Positions 6,613 through 14,580 of a stretch of DNA of 17,794 bases are shown in pieces. Both the position numbers and the translations under genes were made by a program. The stretch is taken from the NCBI GenBank assembly GCA_964451935.1, contig CAYVKE010000061.1, positions 1 to 17,794 of the forward strand, written 5' to 3'. Each line of letters opens with the position of its first letter. Within the stretch, counting starts at the first letter, position 1. Under the pieces are notes generated by a model. The model was not told the DNA's origin. It was given only the letters and a program-made list of their open reading frames with translations, and did not search any database. The stretch is from CALFXN01 sp964451935. GTDB lineage: Bacteria; Synergistota; Synergistia; Synergistales; Aminobacteriaceae.

Positions 6613-7740
6613 CTAGCGGGTGTAGTCCTTCTTGACGACCCACTGTCCCTTTTCGACGACCATGACCTTGTACTTCCGCGCGATATCCCCGACCTTCGTG
6701 AAGGTCAGCTTTCCTGTGATTCCGTTGAAATCCTTCGTCTCGGCGAGGGCGTTGCGGATCGCCGTCCGGTCCGTCGAATTCGCCCGTTTGATCGCATCCG
6801 CGAGCATCATCATGGAATCGTACGCGCAGGCGGCATGAAGATTCGGCTTCCGTTTCGCGATCTTCTCGAACTCGGCGATGTATCCCTGGACGACCGGGTC
6901 CGGATCTTCCAGCGCGAAGAACGTGTTGGTGACGATCCCCTCGACGGCTTCGCCGCCGAGTTCGATCAGCTTCGCGAAAAAGACGGAACTCGGCGCGAGC
7001 AGTTTGACGTCCCAGCCCATCTTCCGGATCTGGCGGGCGATGAGGGAGGCCTCGTTGTACATGGCCGCAATGAAGAGCCCTTCCGGATTCTGCTGCCGGA
7101 GCTTGTTCAGGATCGCGGCGTAGTCCTTTTCGGACTCCATGAAGGGCTGTTCGCCGGTGATCTTCAGGTTGAACTTTTCCGCCGCCTTGACGAACCGGTC
7201 CTTCGTCACGTGGCCCCAGTCGTTATTGATGTAGATGACGGCGGCGTTCTTGAGCCCCATGTACTCCTGGGCGATGTACTGGACGTTGAAGGGTCCCTCG
7301 GCGTCCTGCGTGCCGACGATGCCGAACATATACTCGCCGGATTTCGCGAAGTCCGGATGCGACGAGGTCGGGGAGAGCTGAACCATCTTGCCGCGCTCGT
7401 AGATCGGGGCCGCGGCGAGGCACGACGTGCTCGTGAAATCGCCGAGTTCCGCCACGAGAGACGAATCCTGGACGAACTTCTGGGCGATCAGGGCCGCTTC
7501 CTTCGGATCTCCCTTGCTGTCCATCACGAGGATCTCGACCTTCTTGCCGAGAAGCCCGCCAGCCGCATTGATCTTGTCCGCCGCCATGGTGATGGAGTAC
7601 TTGAAGTTCTCGCCGTATTCCGCGTAATTCCCCGTGATCGGAGCCGACAGACCGATCCGTATCGTATCCGACGCACAGGCGATTCCGCCGAAAACAAGGA
7701 GCACAACTGCCGCAAGGAACATGAAACCCGCTTTCTTCAC
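6613..7740 (-). CDS. livK: Liv-type ABC transporter periplasmic substrate-binding protein
   Basis: This 375-residue protein begins with a signal peptide: Lys-Lys, a hydrophobic core at about 6-20, and likely signal peptidase I cleavage after ACA at 23. The mature part is a Peripla_BP_6 (LivJ/LivK-like) fold, starting TIRIGLSAPITGNYAEYG and including INAAGGLLGKKVEILVMDSK and LSPTSSHPDF. The family binds branched-chain amino acids but also amides, urea and aromatic acids, so the ligand is open. The start is a GTG at 7740 with AGGGGGAG upstream. It is the first transporter gene, 55 bases after dhaL2, and that gap contains a perfect 22-bp palindrome. Confidence 0.94.
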   Translation of the reverse strand: MKKAGFMFLAAVVLLVFGGIACASDTIRIGLSAPITGNYAEYGENFKYSITMAADKINAAGGLLGKKVEILVMDSKGDPKEAALIAQKFVQDSSLVAELGDFTSTSCLAAAPIYERGKMVQLSPTSSHPDFAKSGEYMFGIVGTQDAEGPFNVQYIAQEYMGLKNAAVIYINNDWGHVTKDRFVKAAEKFNLKITGEQPFMESEKDYAAILNKLRQQNPEGLFIAAMYNEASLIARQIRKMGWDVKLLAPSSVFFAKLIELGGEAVEGIVTNTFFALEDPDPVVQGYIAEFEKIAKRKPNLHAACAYDSMMMLADAIKRANSTDRTAIRNALAETKDFNGITGKLTFTKVGDIARKYKVMVVEKGQWVVKKDYTR

Positions 7741-7762
7741 TGTTCTCTCCCCCTTCTGCTAT

Positions 7763-7784
7763 CGTCGGAACGTACGTTCCGACG
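7763..7784 (-). promoter_or_regulatory. Perfect 22-bp palindrome upstream of livK (operator or hairpin)
   Basis: The half-site CGTCGGAACGT (7763-7773) is followed immediately by its exact reverse complement (7774-7784). The site lies between the dhaL2 stop and the livK GTG, ending about 22 bases before the start codon. No T-tract follows on either strand, so it is not an intrinsic terminator. It could be an operator for a dimeric regulator or an mRNA hairpin with a 4-base loop. The palindrome is certain; its function is inferred. Confidence 0.6.
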
Positions 7785-7795
7785 GAATGAACTCC

Positions 7796-8436
7796 CTACG
7801 TCTTCGACCGGAGCGTTTCGGCGATGCTCAGGAACAGCAGCCGGCACGATGTCGCGCCCGGATCCTGATGCCCGAGCCCCCGCTCGCCGGCGTGGAACCC
7901 TCGCCCCTTCACGCCGATCATGTCCGTCGTCGCCTTCATCCCGGCTTCCGCGGCTTCCGCGGCGCGGGCGAATGCGTCCGCGACGCTGCTCCCCCGGTCG
8001 GCTTCGGCGCGAAACGCCAGGACCGCGGGCTCGAACGCGTCGACCATCGTCTTATCGCCGACGCGCGCCCCGCCCTTTTCCTTGATCGCCGCTAGCCCCG
8101 CTTCGAGCGCGGCCGCGACCGTCACAGCGTCCCCGACTCCCGTCTTTTCGAAGGAATCGCCCGCAGCACGGATGGCCAGTCCGTAGAAGATCGGGCCGGA
8201 TCCGCACCCCGCTCCCGCGAGCGTCGTCCCCATCCGCTTGATGAACTTCGCGGGCTCCAGCGCCATGAAGCCGTCCATCTTCTCCATCAGGATCGAAAAA
8301 CCACGTTTCAGGTTGAGGCCGTGCTCCGCGTCGCCGATCGTGCTGTCCAGCTCGTTGAGCATCTGCTCATTGGCGCCGACCGTCGCCGCGAGGTTTCTGA
8401 AGATCCCTGCGAGGCAGTCCGTCGTACAGACGCAGG

Positions 8437-8440
<4 letters not shown>
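7796..8440 (-). CDS. dhaL: Dihydroxyacetone kinase ADP-binding subunit DhaL, copy 2 (variant metal motif)
   Basis: This 214-residue DhaL paralogue matches the family along its whole length. It has TLAGAGCGSGPIFYG in the nucleotide pocket, GDKTMVDAFEP, and a C-terminal GLGHQDPGATS. The metal motif is LDSTIGDAEHG: Asp32 and Asp37 are kept, but the third position, Asp in copy 1, is Glu39, and the preceding Gly is Ala. Glu could still bind Mg, so activity is plausible but the geometry may differ. The ATG at 8440 shares ATGA with the dhaK2 stop, so nine extra in-frame codons upstream are not used. The N-terminus has three Cys within nine residues. No second DhaM accompanies this pair, so it probably draws phosphate from the same DhaM as copy 1. 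Confidence 0.93.
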
Positions 8441-9435
<995 letters not shown>

Positions 9436-9471
9436 TCTCCCGCACCCCTTTCTCACAGTGTTTCCGTCACT

Positions 9472-10062
9472 TTACGCGCGGAGCGCCCCCTGAAGCTCCC
9501 CCCGGAAATCGACCCGGGGAAATGCGACGAGAAGCACCTCCGCGACACCCTCCCCGAGATTCTGCCAATAATGCCGGATCGAAGAGTTGTACACGATCGC
9601 ATCCCCTTCCCGGCACGTGATGGATTCCCGTCCCTCCAGGCTGATCTCCGGGCTGCCCGTGATCACATACCCGAATTCCGTCCCCTGGTGGACGGTCCAC
9701 TCGTTTCTCTTTTCTCTGGGCGAAAGCGTCACGTGGACGGGTTCGATCCTGCAGTTTCCCCGCGGCAGCAGAAAGCGGAGCATCCGGTCGTTCGGAACGT
9801 CCACTTCGACCTGACGGTCACGCCGGAACAGAAACACTTCGCCGAGTTCATCGTCTTCCTGGAAGAGCACGGATATATGAATAGAGAAGTAGTTGCAGAT
9901 TTTGTCGAGGACCTTGATTGACGGGACGGTCTTCCCGTTTTCGAGAAGGCTGAGGTAGGACGCCGAAATTCCCGTGGCTTCCGCGAGGTCGTTGAGACTC
10001 ATCCCGTACTTCTGGCGTTCCTGCCTGACCCGCTTGCCGACATAGCAGTAGTCTGAATGCAT
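9472..10062 (-). CDS. XRE-family transcriptional regulator with C-terminal cupin domain
   Basis: This 196-residue protein has an HTH_3 domain at about 8-65, with MSLNDLAEATGISASYLSLL as the helix-turn-helix and ENGKTVPSI following it. A cupin_2 domain lies at about 105-182 (HQGTEFGYVITG, then the second cupin motif around REGDAIVYNSSIRHYWQN). Cupin-bearing XRE regulators usually sense a small metabolite and control neighbouring catabolic or transport genes. The start is the ATG at 10062, ten bases after GGGGAGG; an in-frame GTG nine bases earlier lies only one base from that site. It is the first gene of the dha-liv array and divergent from ptsI, so it is the natural candidate regulator of both. 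Confidence 0.92.
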   Translation of the reverse strand: MHSDYCYVGKRVRQERQKYGMSLNDLAEATGISASYLSLLENGKTVPSIKVLDKICNYFSIHISVLFQEDDELGEVFLFRRDRQVEVDVPNDRMLRFLLPRGNCRIEPVHVTLSPREKRNEWTVHQGTEFGYVITGSPEISLEGRESITCREGDAIVYNSSIRHYWQNLGEGVAEVLLVAFPRVDFRGELQGALRA

Positions 10063-10097
10063 GGAATCCACGCCTCCCCGGATGTGCAGGACCGTTC

Positions 10098-10103
10098 AGT
10101 ATA
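10098..10103 (-). promoter_or_regulatory. Candidate -10 box for the XRE-cupin regulator and downstream dha-liv genes
   Basis: TATACT on the minus strand lies about 35 bases before the regulator start codon, in an AT-rich patch of otherwise GC-rich DNA. I see no good -35 hexamer at 16-18 bases; that position is AAATTT-like sequence. The promoter is weak or activator-dependent if it is used. Confidence 0.4.
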
Positions 10104-10107
10104 CATA

Positions 10108-10127
10108 AATTTTTCCCGCGAAATTTT
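10108..10127. promoter_or_regulatory. Imperfect dyad in the regulator/ptsI divergent region (candidate operator)
   Basis: AATTTTTCCCGCGAAATTTT is an imperfect inverted repeat matching at 7 of 10 paired positions, with core TTTCnCGnGAAA-like symmetry. It lies just upstream of the regulator's -10 and just upstream of the ptsI -35, so a dimeric protein bound here could control both directions. Binding by the neighbouring XRE protein is inferred. Confidence 0.35.
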
Positions 10128-10130
10128 CTA

Positions 10131-10159
10131 TCGACCGGTACGATTTTATTTGCTATAGT
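10131..10159 (+). promoter_or_regulatory. Promoter of ptsI
   Basis: TCGACC (10131-10136) is followed after exactly 17 bases by TATAGT (10154-10159), which has TG one base upstream (extended -10). Transcription would start near 10166, leaving about a 49-base leader before the ptsI ATG. It is the best promoter match in this divergent region. Confidence 0.65.
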
Positions 10160-10214
10160 GAACGCTGTCAACAATAATCTTTCGCCTATCGATCATCTCC
10201 GGGAGGTGGACTAT

Positions 10215-11912
10215 ATGGAACGACGTTTTTCGGGGACGCCCGTCGTCCCCGGCGTCGGAATGGCGCGGATCCGGATCCTTCGGACGGTTGCGTTCACGGA
10301 ACGGGAGAATGACGGAATCTGCGATGTCGAAGAAAATCTGCGGAAATTGCATGAAGGGCTCTCAAGAACTGCGGAAACGATGGAGAAGCTTCCCGCCGCC
10401 CCCGGTTCCGCCGAGCGGGAACTCGCCGAAACGCGGTTGATGATGCTCCGCGATCCGCTCTTTCTCGAAGAGATGGAGCGGACAATCCGCTCCGGCCGGA
10501 GCGCCGAAAACGCCGTCGTCAGCGCTGCGCGATCCTTCGCGGAACAACTCCGCGCCATCCCCGATCCGTACCTGAGCGAGCGAAGCGCCGACATCGAAGA
10601 TGTCGGGCGTCAGCTCTTCTGCGCGCTGACGGGAGAGAACGCGGAAGAGGATCCGTCCGTAGAGATTCCGGTCATTGTCGTCGCGAAGGAACTGCTGCCC
10701 TCGCAGGTTTCGGGATTCGATCCGCCGCATGTCGCGGGGATCGCCGCGGAATGCTGCGGGGTCGCGGGACACGCGGCGATCCTGGCCGGAATGAAGGGGA
10801 TCCCGCTGATCGTCGGGATCGCCGGACTGACGGAACTGGCGCGCGAGGGGGAGGAGGCGATTCTCGACGGAAGCGCGGGCGACCTTGTCCTCGATCCCGA
10901 ACAACGGACCGCGGCCGCGTACGCCGCGCGACGACGTTCCTTCCTCGATGCGGACAACGAGCCGACGGATTCGGACCCGCTTGTCACGAAGGACGGACAG
11001 GCCGTTCACGCATACGGAAACATCGGACGCCCCGAAGAAACGGCGGAGACGCTCGCGAAGGGCGGCCGCGGCATCGGACTCTTCCGGACCGAATTCCTCT
11101 TCCTCGACCGGGACGTCCCTCCGTCGGAAGAGGAGCACATGAACGCCTATTCGTCCGTTCTCGCGGCCATGTCGCCGAACCCCGTGATCATCCGGACGCT
11201 CGACGCCGGGGGGGACAAGGAGATCCCGTTCCTGAAAGGCCGTCGGGAGGACAACCCCTTCCTGGGTCTGCGCGCGATCCGCCTGTGTCTCGCGCGTCCC
11301 GGCGTCTTCCGGACGCAGCTTCGCGCGCTGCTGCGCTCGGCGCCGTCGGGAAGGCTGTGGATCATGCTTCCGATGGTGACGGACGTTTCGGAACTCGTCG
11401 CGGCGAAAGCCCTGCTTTCCGAGTGCGCCGCCGAACTCGAAAGCGAAGGGAAGGACTTCGCGCTCCCGGAGAAGACCGGCGTCATGATCGAGGTTCCGTC
11501 CGCCGCGCTCATGGCCGACGTCCTCGCGGAGGAGGCGGACTTCTTTTCCATCGGGACGAACGACCTGACGCAATACACGCTCGCGAGCGACCGGGGAAAC
11601 GCCGACGTGGCGCAGCTCTATAGCCCCTTTCACCCGGCGGTTCTGCGATTGCTCGCGTCCGTCGCGAAGGCCGCCGCGCATAGGGGGATTCCCGCAGGAA
11701 TCTGCGGCGAAATGGCGGGCGATCCGCTCGCGACGCCGCTGCTTCTGGGCCTCGGCTTCCGCGAGCTGTCGATGTCGCCGGCCCGGATCCCGCTCATCCG
11801 AAGGACGATCCGGACGATGGACGCCGCGGAGTGCGCGCTTCTGGCCGAGCGCGTTCTCGCCTTGGGAAACCTGACGGACGTCATCGCGGAACTGAAGCGG
11901 GCGGCAGACTGA
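10215..11912 (+). CDS. ptsI: PTS Enzyme I (PEP-protein phosphotransferase)
   Basis: This 565-residue protein is close to the full length of Enzyme I, which takes phosphate from PEP and gives it to HPr. The N-terminal HPr-binding and phosphohistidine part runs to about 230. The PEP-binding barrel follows with GIGLFRTEFLF, RTLDAGGDKEIPFL, NPFLGLRAIRL, FFSIGTNDLTQYTLA and the catalytic-Cys motif GICGEMAGD, all as in the family. The phosphorylated His is His186, but its surroundings are unusual: VAGHAAILAG rather than the usual TSHTxIxAR, with the conserved Arg replaced by Gly. The ATG at 10215 follows GGGAGGTGG by six bases; earlier in-frame sequence overlaps the promoter. As the only Enzyme I here, and next to a Dha-only PTS, it probably serves the DhaM route. 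Confidence 0.95.
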   Translation: MERRFSGTPVVPGVGMARIRILRTVAFTERENDGICDVEENLRKLHEGLSRTAETMEKLPAAPGSAERELAETRLMMLRDPLFLEEMERTIRSGRSAENAVVSAARSFAEQLRAIPDPYLSERSADIEDVGRQLFCALTGENAEEDPSVEIPVIVVAKELLPSQVSGFDPPHVAGIAAECCGVAGHAAILAGMKGIPLIVGIAGLTELAREGEEAILDGSAGDLVLDPEQRTAAAYAARRRSFLDADNEPTDSDPLVTKDGQAVHAYGNIGRPEETAETLAKGGRGIGLFRTEFLFLDRDVPPSEEEHMNAYSSVLAAMSPNPVIIRTLDAGGDKEIPFLKGRREDNPFLGLRAIRLCLARPGVFRTQLRALLRSAPSGRLWIMLPMVTDVSELVAAKALLSECAAELESEGKDFALPEKTGVMIEVPSAALMADVLAEEADFFSIGTNDLTQYTLASDRGNADVAQLYSPFHPAVLRLLASVAKAAAHRGIPAGICGEMAGDPLATPLLLGLGFRELSMSPARIPLIRRTIRTMDAAECALLAERVLALGNLTDVIAELKRAAD

Positions 11913-11970
11913 CCTTCCGGCTTTTCCGCATGCGCCGACGCCCGTGGGCGGCTCCTCGCGGCCCGCGCGC

Positions 11971-12005
11971 AAAAAAAAGCCCCGCGCCGGGAAATCCGGC
12001 GCGGG
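11971..12005 (-). terminator. Intrinsic terminator after trpS
   Basis: CCCGCGCCGG (11981-11990) and its exact reverse complement (11996-12005) form a 10-bp stem with a 5-base loop. On the minus strand it is followed by GC and eight Ts (11978-11971). It ends the patatin-proS-trpS group. On the plus strand no T-run follows it, so it would be a poor terminator for ptsI, for which I see no clear intrinsic terminator. Confidence 0.9.
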
Positions 12006-12022
12006 ACGAAAACTGCGATGAA

Positions 12023-13024
12023 TCAGCCCCTCGGAACCAGTCCGATGGCGGCGAGAACTTCGTCCATCGTCTGTTTCGCGACGACCTTCGCCTTTTCGGC
12101 GCCGCGGAGGACGATATCGCGCAGCGCGGCGTCGTTCTTCTCGTAATACGCCCGTTTCTCCCACGCGGGTTCGAGGATCCGGACAACGTGCGCGAGCAGC
12201 GCCTTCTTGCAGTCGATGCACCCGATGGACGCCTTCCGGCACCCCTCGGCCAGCTCCGCCTTCTGCGACTCGTCCCCGTTGAAGACCTTCTGGACATCCC
12301 AGACCGGACACTTCTCCGGGCTGCCCGGATCGGACTTCCGGATCCGCGCCGGATCGGTGATCATCGTGCTGAGCTTGCTCCAGAGCATCTCCTTCGTGTC
12401 GGAGATGTTGATTGAGTTGTTGTAGGACTTGCTCATCTTCCTTCCGTCCGTTCCGGGAACCTTCGGAGTCGGCGTCAGCATGATGTCCGGCTCCGGGAAG
12501 ACCGGGCCGTAGAAGTTGTTGAAACGCCGCGCGATCTCGCGCGTGATCTCGAGGTGCGCGCTCTGGTCCTCGCCCACCGGAACCTTCGTCGATTTGTACA
12601 GCAGGATGTCCCCCGCCATCAGGACGGGGTATCCAAGGAACGCGTACGTCGACAGGTCCTTGTTCTGGATGTTCAGGATCTGTTCTTTGTACGTCGGACA
12701 TCGTTCGAGCCATCCGAGCGGCGTGATCATCGACAGCGCCAGATGGATCTCCGTGTGCTGCGGGACGTGCGACTGCAGGAAGATCGTGCTCTTCTCCGGA
12801 TCGAGTCCCACGGAGAGCCAGTCGAGCAACACCTCCCGGCAGTTGTCGCGGAGCCGGCTCATGTCGCCGTAGTCGGACATCATGGCGTGCCAGTCCACGA
12901 TGCCGTAGAAACACTCATAGGCGCTGTCGTTCTGGAGTTTGATCCAGTTGGTCAGCGCCCCCGCCATATGTCCCAGATGGAGCTTGCCCGTCGGCCGCAT
13001 GCCGCTGAAGATACGGTATTTCAC
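12023..13024 (-). CDS. trpS: Tryptophanyl-tRNA synthetase with putative [4Fe-4S] motif
   Basis: This 333-residue protein is the normal bacterial TrpRS length; it charges tRNA-Trp in the cytoplasm. The class I signatures are GKLHLGH (13-19, the HIGH motif), VGEDQ (150-154) and GRKMSKS (194-200). Four cysteines at 239, 262, 269 and 272 fit C-x22-C-x6-C-x2-C exactly, the spacing described for the iron-sulfur-containing TrpRS of Thermotoga maritima, where the cluster lies in the anticodon-recognition region. The start is a GTG at 13024 with AAGGGG eight to nine bases upstream, giving the usual N-terminus MKYRIFSGMRPTG. It follows proS by 32 bases and precedes a strong terminator. Confidence 0.96.
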   Translation of the reverse strand: MKYRIFSGMRPTGKLHLGHMAGALTNWIKLQNDSAYECFYGIVDWHAMMSDYGDMSRLRDNCREVLLDWLSVGLDPEKSTIFLQSHVPQHTEIHLALSMITPLGWLERCPTYKEQILNIQNKDLSTYAFLGYPVLMAGDILLYKSTKVPVGEDQSAHLEITREIARRFNNFYGPVFPEPDIMLTPTPKVPGTDGRKMSKSYNNSINISDTKEMLWSKLSTMITDPARIRKSDPGSPEKCPVWDVQKVFNGDESQKAELAEGCRKASIGCIDCKKALLAHVVRILEPAWEKRAYYEKNDAALRDIVLRGAEKAKVVAKQTMDEVLAAIGLVPRG

Positions 13025-13056
13025 GATTCCAACCCCTTTATGTCAAGTGATGGAAC

Positions 13057-14496
13057 TCAATACGCCTTTGCGAAGATCGCAAGCCGCGCGTTGTCCTGTC
13101 CCGTCAGGAAGCAGCGGCCGCGGCTTTCGTCCGCCAGCGGGAAGCATCGGGGCGTCGCTCCGGTCTCTTCCTTGATGCGTTTTTCGTCATCGACGCTCCC
13201 CGCGAAGAAGGCTTCCACGAATCCGCCGTGTTCTTCGAGGATCGCCCGGAATTCGTCCCAAGAGGAGGCGCGCGCCGTATTCGCAAGCCGGAAGGCCTTC
13301 GCGCGCGCGTGCATTTCGTGCTGGATCCTATCGAGCAATTCCGGAACGACCTTCGGGACGGACTCGAACGGGATGTCGCCCTTTTCTCCCGTATCGCGAC
13401 GGACGAAGCGCACGGTCCCCTTCGCGAAGTCCTTCTCGCCGAGTTCGAGCCGGAGCGGCACGCCGCGCTGGAGGTGGAAGAAGAACCGGTCGGCCGGACG
13501 CATGTGGAATTGCCGGTCAAGCACAACGGACGTTCCGCCCAGAACTTTTTTCAGGTCTCCTGCGATTGCTTCGGCTTTCGGAAGGATGCGTTCCGAGAGC
13601 GCGGCCTCGTCGGTTCCGATCGGAAGGAGGACCGTCTTGACCGGCGCGATGCGCGGCGGCAGGATCAGTCCGTCGTCGTCGGAATGCGTCATGATGACGG
13701 CGCCGATCAGGCGCGTGGAGACGCCCCAGCTCGTGGTCCAGGCGTATTCGAGGTTTCCCTCCTGGTTCTGGAACTGGATGTTGAACGCCCGCGCGAAATT
13801 CTGGCCCAGGAAGTGGCTCGTGCCCGCCTGAAGCGCTTTCTTGTCGCCCACCATCGTCTCGCAGGTGTAGGTGTTCGCGGCGCCCGGGAAACGTTCCCCC
13901 GCCGTCTTCTCCCCCTCGACGACCGGCAGCGCCAGGCAGTCTTCCATGATGCGCCGGTAGACTTCGAGCATCCGGAGCGTCTCTTCGAGCGCTTCCGCCT
14001 CCGTCGAATGGGCCGTATGCCCCTCCTGCCAGAGAAATTCGGATGTCCGCAGGAACAGCCGCGGCCGTTTCTCCCACCGCATGACGTTCGCCCACTGGTT
14101 GATCAGGATCGGCAGATCCCGCCAGGACTGGATCCACTTGCTGTACATATGTCCGATCACCGTCTCGGACGTCGGACGGATGACCAGCGGCTCTTCGAGT
14201 TCCTCGCCGCCCGCGTGCGTCACGACGGCGCATTCGGGAGCGAACCCCTCGACGTGCTCCGCCTCCTTTTCGAGGAAGGAGTTCGGGATCAGGAGCGGAA
14301 AGTAGGCGTTGACATGTCCCGTCTCCTTGAAGGCGTCGTCGAAGTACCGCTGGATCGCCTCCCAGACGGCGTACCCGGTCGGACGGATGACCATGCATCC
14401 GCGGACGGGAGCGTAATCCGCAAGTTCCGCTGCCTTGATGACATCGAGGTACCATTCGGAGAAATCCGCGCTTCGTGGTGTGATATTTCTCGCCAT
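13057..14496 (-). CDS. proS: Prolyl-tRNA synthetase, archaeal/eukaryotic type
   Basis: This 479-residue class II synthetase charges tRNA-Pro. It has RPTSE (108-112), motif 2 FLRTSEFLWQEGHTAH (148-163), the proline-pocket region HFLGQNFARAF, and motif 3 around Arg262 in STRLIGAVIMTHSDDDG. It lacks the large insertion domain of the ordinary bacterial type and ends in the ProS C-terminal domain (CFPLADESRGRCFLTG, ending in AKAY with terminal Tyr), which marks the archaeal/eukaryotic-type enzyme. This type is also found in scattered bacteria. The ATG at 14496 follows GGGAAGGA; the longer frame has no such site. It lies between the patatin gene (84-base gap) and trpS (32-base gap). Confidence 0.96.
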   Translation of the reverse strand: MARNITPRSADFSEWYLDVIKAAELADYAPVRGCMVIRPTGYAVWEAIQRYFDDAFKETGHVNAYFPLLIPNSFLEKEAEHVEGFAPECAVVTHAGGEELEEPLVIRPTSETVIGHMYSKWIQSWRDLPILINQWANVMRWEKRPRLFLRTSEFLWQEGHTAHSTEAEALEETLRMLEVYRRIMEDCLALPVVEGEKTAGERFPGAANTYTCETMVGDKKALQAGTSHFLGQNFARAFNIQFQNQEGNLEYAWTTSWGVSTRLIGAVIMTHSDDDGLILPPRIAPVKTVLLPIGTDEAALSERILPKAEAIAGDLKKVLGGTSVVLDRQFHMRPADRFFFHLQRGVPLRLELGEKDFAKGTVRFVRRDTGEKGDIPFESVPKVVPELLDRIQHEMHARAKAFRLANTARASSWDEFRAILEEHGGFVEAFFAGSVDDEKRIKEETGATPRCFPLADESRGRCFLTGQDNARLAIFAKAY

Positions 14497-14580
14497 GCCA
14501 ATCCTTCCCGCCCGCGCTGCGCCGGGCACGGCCGGAAATAGCCGCCCCCGGCCGGGGCTGGTTTTGTCGGATCGAAGAAT

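Noticed and set aside
7675..7705. Possible lipobox in LivK (GIAC at residues 19-22)
   Set aside because: The -3 position is Gly rather than Leu/Val/Ile, and ACA followed by Ser gives a better signal peptidase I site.
5893..8085. Long plus-strand open frame opposite livH-livK-dhaL2
   Set aside because: It is a shadow of genuine liv and dha genes. Its translation is low-complexity charged sequence (Asp, Glu, Arg) with no recognisable domain.
10362..12914. 850-codon minus-strand open frame spanning ptsI and trpS
   Set aside because: It crosses two genes with strong family matches in other frames as well as the trpS terminator, and its translation is Arg-rich and featureless.
13041..13046. Perfect TTGACA on the minus strand just before trpS
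   Set aside because: A -10 at 16-18 bases would fall on the trpS start codon, where the sequence reads TGAAAT, so no usable leadered promoter results.
14546..14557. CCCCGGCCGGGG palindrome between the patatin gene and proS
   Set aside because: It is short, has no loop or following T-tract on the minus strand, and is easily expected by chance in GC-rich spacer.
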